DNA from: Cichorium intybus
Lineage: Eukaryota > Streptophyta > Magnoliopsida > Asterales > Asteraceae
Direction of reading: 5' to 3'
Length of the DNA stretch: 64,000 nucleotides
NCBI GenBank assembly: GCA_023525715.1
Contig: CM042013.1
Span: 69,474,494-69,538,493 of the forward strand
Below the pieces are notes generated by a model. The model saw only the letters and a program-made list of their open reading frames with translations. It was not told the origin of the DNA and did not search any database. The position numbers and the translations under genes are program-made. Positions 37,566 through 51,648 of the stretch are shown piece by piece. Within the stretch, counting starts at the first letter, position 1. Every line of letters starts with the position of its first letter.

Positions 37566-38185
37566 AACAAAATTGAAGGCATATCAAAATATGGGTAAGA
37601 AAGTGGTTACCTTCCATTTACGTCATTTCCTTTTAAATTAGCAACTTCCATAAGCCCTTTACACCATTTATCTATCTTTTGAGCCCATTGACTTCTTTTA
37701 TGTGCATTTGTCTCTGCCTCCATTATCTGTTTATGCTTAGCCATTGCATCTCCAAAGCTACTTTGTTGCTTCCTGACATGGGTGGGCTCAACATGATAAA
37801 ATATGGGGATGACAATATGGTCGGATGTCGTACGCTGCTCAAGGATCAACACCAACTCATCGAGACACCATGTTGAAGTAGCATAATTCTTGGACAACAC
37901 GATAAACGAAGCTCGAGATGCCTTAATTGCACTCTCCAATTCTGGTTTAAGACCTTCCCCTGTTTCTATCTCTTCATCATCCAAGAAGGTACTGATATTG
38001 GCATCAATAAGGGCCTTATGAAGGTGATCAGTGAAACTATGACGAGTGTCAAGACCTCTAAAACTTAAAAATACGTCATATCTATGACCATCAGTTGATG
38101 AACTGTGACCACAAGTTGATGAATTATAGCCATGAGTTGACAAAGAAGATTGCGAACCTTCTGGAAGTTCAGATAAAACAGCCAT
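28170..38185 (-). CDS. TIR-NBS-LRR (TNL) immune receptor, six exons, apparently intact
   Basis: A TNL gene can be assembled with canonical GT-AG introns: exons 38185-37611, 31887-30756, 30664-30341, 30262-29351, 29265-28665 and 28279-28170. Phases agree at every join and the total is 3654 bp, about 1217 residues. Domain order is TIR, NB-ARC, LRR and a post-LRR C-JID-like domain, as expected for intracellular receptors that recognise pathogen effectors and signal through TIR NADase activity. Intron 1 is about 5.7 kb because a Helitron sits in it; the other introns are about 85-390 bp. A leader region of about 1.4 kb resembles that of the truncated paralogue at 10355-10929. The last exon is the least certain, since the GT at 28208 could lead to a further exon. 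No frameshift or internal stop was seen. Confidence 0.85.
28665..29265 (-). CDS. TNL exon 5: post-LRR C-JID-like domain
   Basis: The exon (601 bp, acceptor GTCAG|ATG, donor CAAG|GTAATG) encodes EEIPSWFRHRSMGPSISFTI, LRGFNFCSL and HVTITVTSQYNQLAKECGVS, followed by YDDEE. These match the pattern of the jelly-roll/Ig-like domain after the LRRs of TNLs (EIPxWF..., a core of alternating strands, then CGVxLVY). In studied TNLs this domain helps to bind the effector. The exon-5 tail is also the breakpoint region of the deletion in the block A copy. Confidence 0.85.
29351..30262 (-). CDS. TNL exon 4: leucine-rich repeats
   Basis: It has 304 codons with acceptor TTTGTAG|TTGGAT and a weak but legal donor CAG|GTTTTG. 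The LRR steps are LRILNLSFYKQL, LERLIVRNC, LVLIDLTNCKKLEKLP, LVRLSLANNNL, LKELYLDGNPINSMP and LEILSMVNCNKLELVEYPP. The stretch after the first LRRs (EVRIENRDVDSREM...) is a non-LRR insert. LRRs in this class sense the ligand and hold the switch closed. The antisense 199-codon frame at 29598-30197 is a shadow. Confidence 0.9.
30341..30664 (-). CDS. TNL exon 3: NB-LRR linker and first LRRs
   Basis: It is 108 codons in phase 0, with acceptor TTCTTAG|GGT and donor AAG|GTAACT. The peptide has LGLALDMCMLEKEK, then NMDNLMLLQLNYVHMKG and the LRR-like steps ELRGLCMHGFHLKSIPTEL and SLVALDLSYSNIESF. The single short exon between NB-ARC and the main LRR exon is typical of TNL genes. Confidence 0.88.
30756..31887 (-). 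CDS. TNL exon 2: NB-ARC nucleotide-binding switch
   Basis: It covers residues about 192-569, with the acceptor TTTCAG|GCTAGAG and the donor AAG|GTAAGA. Motifs in order: P-loop GIGGIGKTS (about 250-258), kinase 2 VFLVLDDI (about 329-336), RNBS-B GSKVIITTKDR (about 354-364), GLPL as GHPLAL (about 425), RNBS-D LFKHIACFF (about 478), and MHQL in the MHD position (about 529). The P-loop Lys and both kinase-2 Asp are intact, so ATP/ADP binding should be possible. Gln replaces the Asp of MHD. Asp variants there can affect the resting state in some receptors, but MHQ may be normal in this lineage. Confidence 0.92.
31888..32433 (-). other. TNL intron 1, part downstream of the Helitron
   Basis: AT-rich intron DNA ends at the acceptor TTTCAG (31888-31893). 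Near the Helitron end it has (GT)n followed by (AT)n (32398-32433). With the (TA)n and (CA)n on the other side (37487-37561) this made one composite microsatellite before the insertion. Confidence 0.6.
32970..33325. repeat. Tandem repeat, 116-bp unit, three copies
   Basis: TTCGTCGCCATTGAAGGGGT recurs with the GGGG run at 32993, 33109 and 33225. Each unit has a TATGTATATGTGTATTTG stretch. It lies inside the Helitron near its 5' end. The 75-codon frame over it is a repeat artefact. Confidence 0.85.
34613..35311 (-). mobile_element. Truncated LINE 3' end with 15-bp TSD
   Basis: AGAGCATTGTACTTT is duplicated at 34598-34612 and 35312-35326. A poly-T run at the left edge is the poly-A tail of a minus-strand retroposon. 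On the minus strand it ends in a TTATATTTCGCCTTG segment, like the 3' UTR of plant L1 LINEs. No ORF2 remains. It cut a copy of the TATAGCATTGTACTT repeat inside the Helitron, so it is younger than both. Confidence 0.75.
36040..36645. repeat. Low-complexity TTTGAAAA / TTTGAATAA tract
   Basis: About 600 bp is built almost only from GAAAATTT, GAATAATTT and GAAAAGTTT words with few C bases. Its minus strand gives Phe/Lys/Leu-rich spurious frames (FKLFKLSNFTNF). It is part of the Helitron's 3' half and probably arose by slippage. Confidence 0.8.
37487..37561. repeat. (TA)n(CA)n microsatellite flanking the Helitron
   Basis: About 16 TA and 20 CA units lie between the Helitron 3' end and the end of TNL intron 1. 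They pair with the (GT)n(AT)n at 32398-32433 on the other side of the Helitron. Confidence 0.95.
37611..38185 (-). CDS. TNL exon 1: TIR domain
   Basis: It encodes residues 1-191. A Ser/Thr/Gly-rich leader of about 34 residues is followed by the TIR domain, with YDVFLSFRGLDTRHSF, a FLDDEEIETGE loop, ASFIVLSKNYATSTWC and WCLDELV. The Glu in CLDEL is where TIR NADases carry their catalytic residue. The exon ends in LKGNDVNG and the donor AAG|GTAACC. Joining to exon 2 gives NGR|LETEF. It is about 85% identical by eye to the block A exon and identical in length (575 bp). Confidence 0.92.
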
Positions 38186-39660
38186 TATGAGTTATGTGTT
38201 AATGGCTCTTCACCCTTCTCACGATTTATTTAAAGTTTCTCGTTATATGTGGTTGTATCTCACTGAGCTCAAAAACTCCTCTACACATTATCGGTTAGAA
38301 AAGTTGGTTTCACCGATTTTCCTCACTTGTGCTTCGATGTCACGATCCCTTACATAATGTGTCTACATAAAATACAAATTATTAATATTTACAATATGCA
38401 ACTTAAATCTCATCAAAGACCATTTTATAGCGTAATTCGTGCTAACATGTGTTGTTATGTATGCAGGGACATACGGGAATCAAGCTTGGGCATATGAACA
38501 CCAGAAAAGAAACACAACGGAAGCTGCTAGTTGCTGCTGTTTTGAAATACAAAGAGACATTCCTCGATTTTCTTATTTTAAATCTCTGAAATTATTTAAA
38601 AGGCAGCTACTCACTTAATTGAATTGGTTAACCTGTTATTGTTATTCAGGTAAGTTAGGGAGAAAGAAAATATCATTACCAATTTATTCATTTAACGTAC
38701 AACGTCTCTGTTTTGATTAACCCACATTAACATCCGTACTATTTTCTAAATAAAATCCATTTGAAACCTATCAACACCAAATACCATTCTATAAACAACT
38801 ACAAGAACCACTATTACCACCCATGAAAGGAATTGCAAAACATATAGCCAATTTCAAGCTTTGACTAGATATCAACAAATAATTAATAGATCCGAAGAAA
38901 AAAAAAGAATAAGTTTCTTGATATGCTCATTTATAGATCCCGAGAATTAGCAAGAACAATCTTTTCAACTTTAAATTTATCTTATCTAGTATCAGCATAC
39001 ATTTAAAAGATTCCGACTAACATTGATGGGCTTGTTTCAAATGATATGTTTTTCTAAAAACTAACAAGATGTGCACTCTATGAGTTTGATATCAAACTCT
39101 ATACAAGATGAAACATCAAAGGCAAATGCACTTTTTACACAAGAATATAAATATCATCATCAATTTTGAATTGCATCTTATTTTTGAAAGCAAAGTGACG
39201 GCATTGGTAATTACTGACCAATATGGTAGGTGTCAAATCTACAAAGAAATCCCTTATCAATTTTGTACCTCGAACAGAAACCTAACCCAGCTTATTTTCA
39301 AATGAACAAGGCATTACTTGATTGATTTTAGTATCTAATTTGTATTGTCCTAACGGACATACAAAACTAAACAAAAGTACCTGAAATAAACAAAATCTGA
39401 ATCTCGTGTTGATGAAAAGACAAATGATTATGATGTGATTTGCGATTAGTAAGTGAATTTGTCTAACAACAAGTGAAACCAACTTGTAGGGATGTTTACC
39501 TGAAGCGGCGATGATAGAGAAATTATCAACAGAGACAAAGGCCGAGAAAGATGCGGGCGGAAACTACAAAGTGAGAGAGTATCGGCGAGTCAACGGGAAC
39601 GAAGGGACAGAGTGAGAGTACAAACAACGGGTGCACTACGATTGTCTACGAATTCATGTA
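38186..39660 (-). promoter_or_regulatory. Upstream/leader region of the intact TNL
   Basis: It is collinear with the region upstream of the block A TIR exon (about 10930-12430). A 5' UTR intron is suggested by a splice-like ACCTG at 39499, equivalent to CCTG at about 12313, with conserved DNA near the ATG. The transcription start was not located. Nothing else coding is seen. Confidence 0.4.
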
Positions 39661-40742
39661 TTTAACTTGATTAAAGAAAGCTTCATTTCACATCATCACT
39701 TTTTCCGGCTGTCAACATGTTAATAGATTTATTATTTTATTTTTCCAATTTATTTTGTAGGCTTGATTATAGTATAAATTTTATTTAATCAAATATAAGT
39801 ATAAATATTAATTTATCTAATGAATTATATATTATTATCAAAATCTTAAAATATTTTAAAATATAGATATTGAAAATCAAAATATATTTAAACCTGAATA
39901 CAAGTGAAATTGATTTTCTTATTCTTGATTCTTCTTAGTTATATAAAAGTTTTGTTGTTAAAAAGAATAGTAGTTATTGGAATTTTGGATTTATTAGAAA
40001 TTAGACAATGTTTCATTAAATTTCAAATTCATGTAAATAATGATGAATAATAACAGACATATAGTAGATTCGATCAAGAATACACCACTAGAAAAATGTC
40101 TTAATTCCGACTCAAAATTGACAAAACACCAACACAATGTGTGTGTGGGTGGGTGCGTGTACTTGTGTATCTACGTGTGCACGTGCGTGTGCGCGTGCGT
40201 GCGTGCATGTGTGTAAATTCTATTGAAAAAGCTTTAGAATATATTTATTTTAAACGGGACATTTTCTTCGGATGTAAAGGGTCGGAGATTCTTTGGAAAT
40301 AATTTCCTAGTACATGTATCATATTTATTTTGCTGCAAATGTGATGAAATATAGCATCTTTATTTTTCTACAAATGTTGTAAAATTTTCATATATCATCT
40401 TTATATTTCTACAAATATTGTAAAATTTACATATTTTATGAAATAATATATAGAAAAATATGTTACTTTCATAAAATATGTTAGTTTGTTGTTTTATGTA
40501 CGCATCGCAAGTAAATTTATAGGACTCATTTGCAAAGATTTGTATACAAAATTTAATATATCATTTTGCATTATTAATAATGAATAAAATTTTAAGTTAT
40601 AAGTTAAAATACAACATAGAAAAACAATAACTTTAAAACAATCAATTTTCTAGATACGAACACATTATATAACTCATACAATTTGTAAAATATGATGTCA
40701 GCGTTTTTATTAGTTATATACTTAATGCGCCAACTCCACCAC
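39661..40742. other. Intergenic, AT-rich, with a GT/GC-rich simple tract
   Basis: No gene is seen. 40138-40213 is an alternating purine-pyrimidine run (GTGTGT, GTGCGTGTGCGCGTGCGTGC) of the kind that can adopt Z-DNA. The rest is plain AT-rich sequence. Confidence 0.5.
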
Positions 40743-40752
40743 TAAAGTATAT

Positions 40753-40856
40753 TTAGCTCGGCTGGTTGAGGCTTGCTGTTTTCTTATGAGGGGTCGTGTG
40801 TTCGAACTTCGAACCTTACTCTCTTCTTTTTTAAAGTATGTTGCCCCTCTCCTTTT
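40753..40856 (+). mobile_element. Short tRNA-derived SINE with 10-bp TSD
   Basis: The sequence has an A box (TTAGCTCGGCTGG) and a B box-like GTGTTCGAACTTCG about 40 bases later, as in tRNA-derived SINEs. It is T-rich at its 3' end. TAAAGTATAT flanks it on both sides (40743-40752 and 40857-40866). It is not a functional tRNA, since no acceptor stem pairs. Confidence 0.65.
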
Positions 40857-40924
40857 TAAAGTATATACATAACAAATACTTTTGCTTCACCGTTCACTTT
40901 TTCCCACCTCTTTATATATATATA

Positions 40925-44842
<3,918 letters not shown>

Positions 44843-45510
44843 TTATTAACAATGAACAAAATTTTTAAAAAGAAATAAATGAGAAGCTGGTTGTCATCTT
44901 TCAGTCATTCAAAACTTTCACTTCTTATTGCTGATAGAAACTTGTTTGTACCAATAGAATTCTCCATAAACAACGGGTGAAATCTTTTTTTTATTCTTTT
45001 CTACGGGCAATGATATTTATCATCAATAATCATTGAGTGTTTGGGATTTTATTTATTTAAAATTAGATTAGAGACTTGTGTATTATATTTAGAAAAGATG
45101 TGTTTAATAATTTTATATTATGTTGGTGATATATCATATATTTGTATGGAAAATTGAATTTTTTTCTATATGATTAGGTATTACAAACACACACACACAC
45201 ACACACATAGACATAGAAGCACTCTTACATTTTGGTTTTCACTTAGTATGAGTAGGTTCCTACCAAACACACATATATACACATTAGCAATACACATATA
45301 CACAGTAGCAATGACACATTTCTAGTAATGTCATAAAATTGATTCTCGAGGGCAAACTTTGTGATCAAGTAAGCCTAAACAAATACAAAAACAATTATGA
45401 AATAGCAACGAAAGTACATTGATATATAATGCATAATTAATGAAAGTATATTGTTATTTCTGAAAGTATATTGCAATTAACAAAAATCAATTACTATAAA
45501 TACAGAAAAC
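44843..45510. other. Intergenic with dispersed repeats
   Basis: No gene is seen. There is an (AC)n run at 45187-45206 and a TATAGCATTGTACTT-family piece (complement, AAGTACATTG) at 45400-45490. Confidence 0.5.
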
Positions 45511-45519
45511 TCATAGCCA

Positions 45520-45625
45520 TAGAAGTCATAATCCTTAACTACATCTAGCCATCTCCTCTACCACATATTTAGATTTGGTTGCTCCATCAGATATCCCAAA
45601 CTCTTATGGTTCGTGCAAATGGTAC
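45520..45625 (-). pseudogene. Gypsy pol relic, RNase H continuation
   Basis: The minus strand continues the RNase H reading that stops at 49376. It shows TNHKSLGYLMEQPNLNMW, then a stop, then RRWLDVVKDYDF, matching the DHKSL...RRW segment of gypsy RNase H. The two parts were separated by the LTR at 45626-49375. Integrase is not found further left, so the relic is truncated here. Confidence 0.75.
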
Positions 45626-48600
45626 TGTAACATCCCAAAAATTAGGGTAAATTTAAGAAAATTTAAACGACACTTTATTAGGAAAAATCCATTTAATTTA
45701 AAATTGGAAAAACACCAAACCGTTTAAACATCAAGATCAAACAAAGTCTATATAGTTAAACAATAGCGGAAACATAAATCCAATAATAAGTCCCAATGAA
45801 GCAGCACAGTGTACACGCGTCACGCCTTGCCATCTCCCACATCTAAAGAACCTAGAACAGTAAGTTAATAGGGAAAGGGTAAGCACACAGCTTAGTAAAT
45901 TTCAACACATACACAGTATATCGATCAAGCATGCTTTGCCATAACATAGATTACCACATAATGCACCCAGCAGCGGTATCACCACATAACGCACCCAGCA
46001 GTGGCATGACCACCAACATAAATGCACCCAGCAGTGGTATGGTCACATAATGCACCCAGCAATGGTAATACTACATTATGCACCCATCAGTAGTATCACT
46101 CCAATATTCAGAACAATGCACACAGTATAGCACAATCCACACATATTACATATATCACGAAACACAGATAAAATATCAACTCATATTCATAACTCAACAC
46201 AGCAGGGAATGAATGACATCAATACAATGCAGTGAGAAACTCACCTGAATGTAGTAATCTTAGCTATTTATAAAGCAAAGTGCTTTGCTTCTAAATCATA
46301 GTCGCCTCGAGTCTTGATGCTTATCACTCGATGTATAGAATGAAGTGTGAGGTGTGGGATGAAATGGGAGGTTTGAGGCTCTATTTATACTTGAGCTAGA
46401 GTTACTATTTAATGATGTAAGCGTTGACATCATCATATTTAGTGACATAAGCGATGACATCATCATATCTAGTGACACAAGCCATGACATCATCATGACA
46501 TCATCACATCTAGTGACATAAGCCATGACATCATCCCACTTAGTGACATAAGCCATGACATCGTCCTAAAATTTACATATTGTGTAACACCCGGTTTTTG
46601 GCATTAACGTTAAAGTTAACGTTGATTATATTATTCTCATATTGAGAATAAATTTAATTAGCAAGCGGACTGTTGAATTAAATCCCATTTTCCGGTACGT
46701 TCCTAGTTTTAGATTTATTATTTTAGCGAATAATAATAATAATAATAATAGAGGGTAGGAATTTTCAAATTGTAATACTTAAAATATGGGTTAATATGAA
46801 GTTGGGGTTAAACAAAAATATGAGTTCAATCTTGAGGGACCAAAGTTGCAAATTCCACTTAAAATCAATCTATGATTTCTAAAGGTTCACGTCTCTTTCT
46901 ACTTTCATAAATGAAAAAAAGCGATTCCTTGACCATCTTTTACATGAATAAATAAACAAACAAAAATTCCTTTTTGTTATTGGGACGATCGGCAATCAAG
47001 GAGATAACCTGGTGAGCGTAGTCTTCTATAATGATGTAAGTTATGTTCCGCTTTGTCTTTCTTCCTTTCCTTGGTTCTAGTCGTGGGTAATCACCACAAT
47101 CACAACCCCACCGTGGGTTGTGTATGGGTGGTTGTGCATGGTGTGTCCCTAATGTCTTTTGATTTTGATGCTTAATTCAAAGCTTCATCTTTCGATTTTT
47201 GGTGTTTCTTGTTTACCGATTGCTAAACATGTGCATCATGGTGTGCAAATATGTATTCGTGTGTGTGGCTCAAGTTATTGTGTTCTACCCAAGGTTCTCT
47301 GTTTTGAGATGTATATGGATGTATTCAGACCCTAAAGGGTCTTAATGGCTTGACTTAACGGGTTTAGGCGGGTGCAAACCCTAACCCTTGTATTAGTTTA
47401 TGTGTTTTTGGAACTTTTCTGTTTTTAAGTCAACTTGTAAAATTCGTATAAAATCGTGTCTTCATCCATTTGAAGTGAACCATACATTTCTGGAAAGGTC
47501 TAGGTGTGTAGTTTCTTCATCCAGAAGTCCTTGGCCTTACTCCTGTGTTAGGTTAGATTAATATTGCAATATTCACTGAGTGGTCTAATTTCTGTTAAAT
47601 TTGGTCCCCTGCCTTGCGAAATTCATTGTAAATTGCACAAACATATTTTGGGAGCAAGGCCACTTGCCTTAGTTCAATTTTGAAGTCTATTGTTTCCTTA
47701 CCAATTTTCAGAATTCAGTTCTTAACCCATTTTGATCGATTAATATTTCTTCAAGGGTGGTTCAGTGGGTGAACTAATTGTATAAGTCAACTTTGGTGAT
47801 TTTTCGTTTATTCTTGGAAGGGGAAAATGACATGAGGTCAGGGCCTGTAGTATTGCTTTAGGGTCTTGTTTGTCCAATATTTTTCCTAGAATTTATTAAT
47901 GATTATTTCTAGGTTTAAAGTGGCAATCTTTGCAATCTGGTCTGGATTTAACATATTTTGATACCCAATTTTGGTTAATTCATATAAAATAGAGGAAAAA
48001 TAGTTAATACATATTCCTTACATCCCTGGAAAGGTAAAGAGATGGGCTAGGTTAATATCTAAATATATCCTTGATTTGTTGAGGTTACGATGAGCTTAAG
48101 TGGTCATAAACAGACTTTCTTCTTTGAGGTTAAAAGCTGAAAATAAATATAATAAATGTTTTAATTATACAAGTATATAATTAAGGTGGGGCTTAATTAT
48201 TATGACATATAATAACTTAATATACCTTATAGGAGTATAAGGTGTACGGTTTTGAGCTTGGTTGGATTTGCGAAGTTGCCGCACGGATTTCTACACTGCC
48301 GACTCGAGGTGAGTAATATGTGGATTTTTGAGTACATAGCAACATGGGTTTTATACAAAGAAATGAATTTTATATACAATGTTTTGGGAGTCAAAATGGT
48401 TTTATGGAAATTGAAATGGTTTAATGAAAATGAAAATGGTTTTATGGAACTGGAAATGGTTTTGTGAAATTTGAAATGATACTATGAAATAGTAAGTATA
48501 ATGTATACAAAAATGATAAATGAGAAATACAGAGAATTAATAAAGTGATTGAGCCATGTTGATGAGTTGAGAAGTATCCGGATAAAGATCACGGCCTGCT

Positions 48601-49375
48601 GCGGTAGGGGTGGTCAAAAGACACTACTGGGATGGTACCTCCCGTCGCGAAGTAGTTGTCTAATTGGTACCTTGATGGATGAATTCGTTTCATGCTATCG
48701 AGGGAGGAGTTATATGGGTGCGTCTCGTATAAAACCTACGGGTGCGCTCGTAGGAATGTACTATCAAATAAGAAGGAATATCTATGGGTGCGCTCATAGG
48801 AAATTAAATATTATGAAATTTTGGAGTGGTTGAAATATGAAAAAGTATTTTGGGTCTAAACCCATATTGCTCACGAGACAATATGTCTTACGTATGTTTT
48901 TAAAATGCTATGTACTCAGGTGATCAGGAAATGACTTAGAAGAGTCGGGCATGGGACGATAGTTTTCGTTATGTAAAGTATGTAACAAAATGTTTAAATT
49001 GTGGTAATGATGCGGATTAGTAATACCCCATATTTATAATTAAATGTTTTGTATTATGAATTCTTTGTAAAAAAAATGGTGTGAAATTGGGGTGTTACAT
49101 ATTGTGTTATGTTTAACGTTTAAGCTTTGTTCGTTGTATTTTTATTAGTTTATAACTACAAAAATTATAGAATTCAAACTCGTCCTTGTACTTTGAGCCT
49201 TTATTTTTGTTTGGCACGAATTAATTTCACATCCTAAGTTTCCCAAGCTTGTCATAATCCACCCCAACCCTCATAATTAAATTATTAATGTTGCTGATTT
49301 AATTACTTTAATTATTATCTTTATTACGCCCAAAATAAATATTAAAAAATACGTACCGAGAAACGGGGCGTTATA
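45626..49375 (-). mobile_element. Solo LTR (about 1.2 kb) interrupting pol, itself interrupted
   Basis: The left end is TGTAACATCCC and the right end is GGGGCGTTATA, flanked by GGTAC (45621-45625) and AGTAC (49376-49380), four of five matching. The U5-type block (ACTAAGCTGTGTGCTTACCC on the reverse strand) shows minus orientation. It holds a five-copy repeat of about 29 bp with GCACCCAGCAG (45960-46100) and a repeat of GACATCATCA/AGTGACATAAGC (46410-46560), probably U3 repeats. Subtracting the inner LTR leaves 1226 bp. Confidence 0.8.
46583..49099 (+). mobile_element. Inner solo LTR (2.5 kb), TSD TATTG
   Basis: It begins TGTAACACCCGG and ends GGGGTGTTACA, with perfect TATTG on both sides (46578-46582 and 49100-49104). 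It is related to the LTR at 51649-54312: both share TTGGTCCCCTG, TTTTGAAGTCT and CAGTTCTTAACCCATTTTGA. A GGTGCGCTCGTAGG-type repeat lies at 48718-48800. There is no internal region, so it is a solo LTR and the youngest layer of this nest. Confidence 0.92.
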
Positions 49376-49380
49376 AGTAC

Positions 49381-50744
49381 ATTGAACCTCATATAAGTGG
49401 CGCCTCCAGATTTTGAGAGCAAACAAAACTACTCCTAAGTCCAAATAATAGTTCGGATAGTTACACTCATGAGGCTTCAGCTGCCTCGACGTGTAAGCAA
49501 TCACTCAACCATGTTGCATCAAAACTGCTCCCAACCCAAAGATAGATGCATTACAATACACCACCATATCTTCAATCCCTTCAGGCAGTGTCAATGCTAG
49601 GGCCTCACATAATCTCTGTCTCATGGTCTCAAAGGCCGCCTGTTGGTCATCACCCCATCTGAAGGTAACATCCTTCTTGGTCAAATGTATCAGCGAAACT
49701 ACAATCTTTGAAAAATCTTGAATATATCTTGGGTAATACCCGGCCAAACCCAAGAAGCTCATAATCTTAGAGGGAGACTTTAATACTTCCCATTGCATTA
49801 CGGCCCCAACCTTGGCAGAATCGACCATAATGCCTTCCTGGTTGACGAGATGCCCCAGAACTAGACCTCTTGTAACCAAACTAGACCTCTCGTAACCAAA
49901 AATCACACTTAGAGAACTTAGAGTAATGTCTTTCCCTCCTCAGAGACTCCAATACCTCCCTTAAGTGGCTCTTGTGTTACTCATCAGTCCTCGAGTGGAC
50001 CAATATATCATCAATAAATACAATAATCGACCGATCCAAGATTGGTCTACACACCCGGTTCATGAGATCCATGAAAGCTGTTGGATCATTAGTGAGCCCG
50101 AAAGACATCACCATAAACTCGTAATAGTCATATCTCGTCCGAAAGGCCGTTTTCTTCACATCTTCTTCCCTTACCCTCATCTGATCGGTATCTGGTGGTA
50201 TCCCGATCACAGATCTATCTTAGAGAACAATGAGGCTCCTGCAGTTGGTCAACAAGTATTTATCCTCGGCAGTGGGTATCAAATCTTTACTGTGAGCTTA
50301 TTTAGCTCCTTATAGTCGATACACATCTTATGCGACTCATCCTTCTTCTTGACAAACAAAATGGGTGCTCCCAAGGGCGAACTGTTGGATCTATGAATCA
50401 TTTGTACAACAGCTCCTGAAGCTACGTCAACAACATCAAGGACCTTGCTAAAAGCAAGCGACACAAAAGAAAAACTCGCTCTCGAATTAAATAATACTAA
50501 GGCGGTCATATAGTTGACAAGAAACGTACGCGTGATGACGTCTGGCATGACTCTTGCCTCCTCGGCTGTAAGTTGATACGCCATGCCCTTGGCCTTTAGG
50601 CCTCCACCTTCCCCTGACAACCGTCGGTAATCCTCAAAGTAGCAGGTGCATGATTCTATACCACTCCCTGACCATTTGGGGACAACCAGCCTTAACATAG
50701 CCAACCTAATCGCCATGATAAAACACTCTCATCTCCTATCTACA
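49381..50744 (-). pseudogene. Gypsy pol relic: protease, RT, RNase H
   Basis: Pieces in order on the minus strand are a second zinc knuckle remnant (about 50700-50740), a protease-like LTAEEARVMPD...LVLFNSRAS, and RT blocks GAPILFVKKKDESHKMCIDY, KTAFRTRYDYYEF and VFIDDILVHSRT. Then come SFLGLAGYYPRYIQDFSKI (thumb) and the RNase H start IAYTSRQLKPHECNYPN. The protease DSG is changed to NSR, and several stops and frameshifts separate the blocks, so it is dead. It is cut at both ends by insertions. Confidence 0.88.
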
Positions 50745-50814
50745 ATCATGACTAGGGGTGTACACCAAATTGCATAAACCATACAACCGGTCCACATCGC
50801 ACCACATAATGCGG

Positions 50815-50938
50815 TTTTTTTTTTTTTTTTTTTTTTTTTTTGGTAACCGAGGACCCCACCCGACCCATCCTTTGGATGACCCTGATGAAGCAACCTCGGG
50901 GCCCACGCACACCTGGCAGCAGGTTTTGAAACTCCACG
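50815..50938 (-). mobile_element. Short retroposon (SINE-like) with poly-A tail
   Basis: A 27-base poly-T at 50815-50841 is followed by GGTAACCGAGGACCCCACCC and a GC-rich unit to about 50938. On the minus strand this is a short GC-rich body ending in GGTTACC and poly-A. It splits the GCGGTTTG-type left arm of the MITE. The target duplication was not clear. It could also be a LINE 3' end. Confidence 0.5.
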
Positions 50939-50986
50939 GTGTGGTTTGCAGTTTATAGTCGTGAAATCGTTGTTCAAATCACACCG

Positions 50987-50990
<4 letters not shown>

Positions 50991-51070
<80 letters not shown>
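50991..51070. repeat. (TA)n microsatellite
   Basis: About 40 uninterrupted TA units lie between the MITE left arm and the hAT MITE at 51071. Confidence 0.98.

Positions 51071-51648
<578 letters not shown>

Noticed and set aside
40753..40856. Functional tRNA gene
   Set aside because: A- and B-box-like motifs exist, but no acceptor stem or CCA-side pairing forms. TSDs mark it as a SINE.
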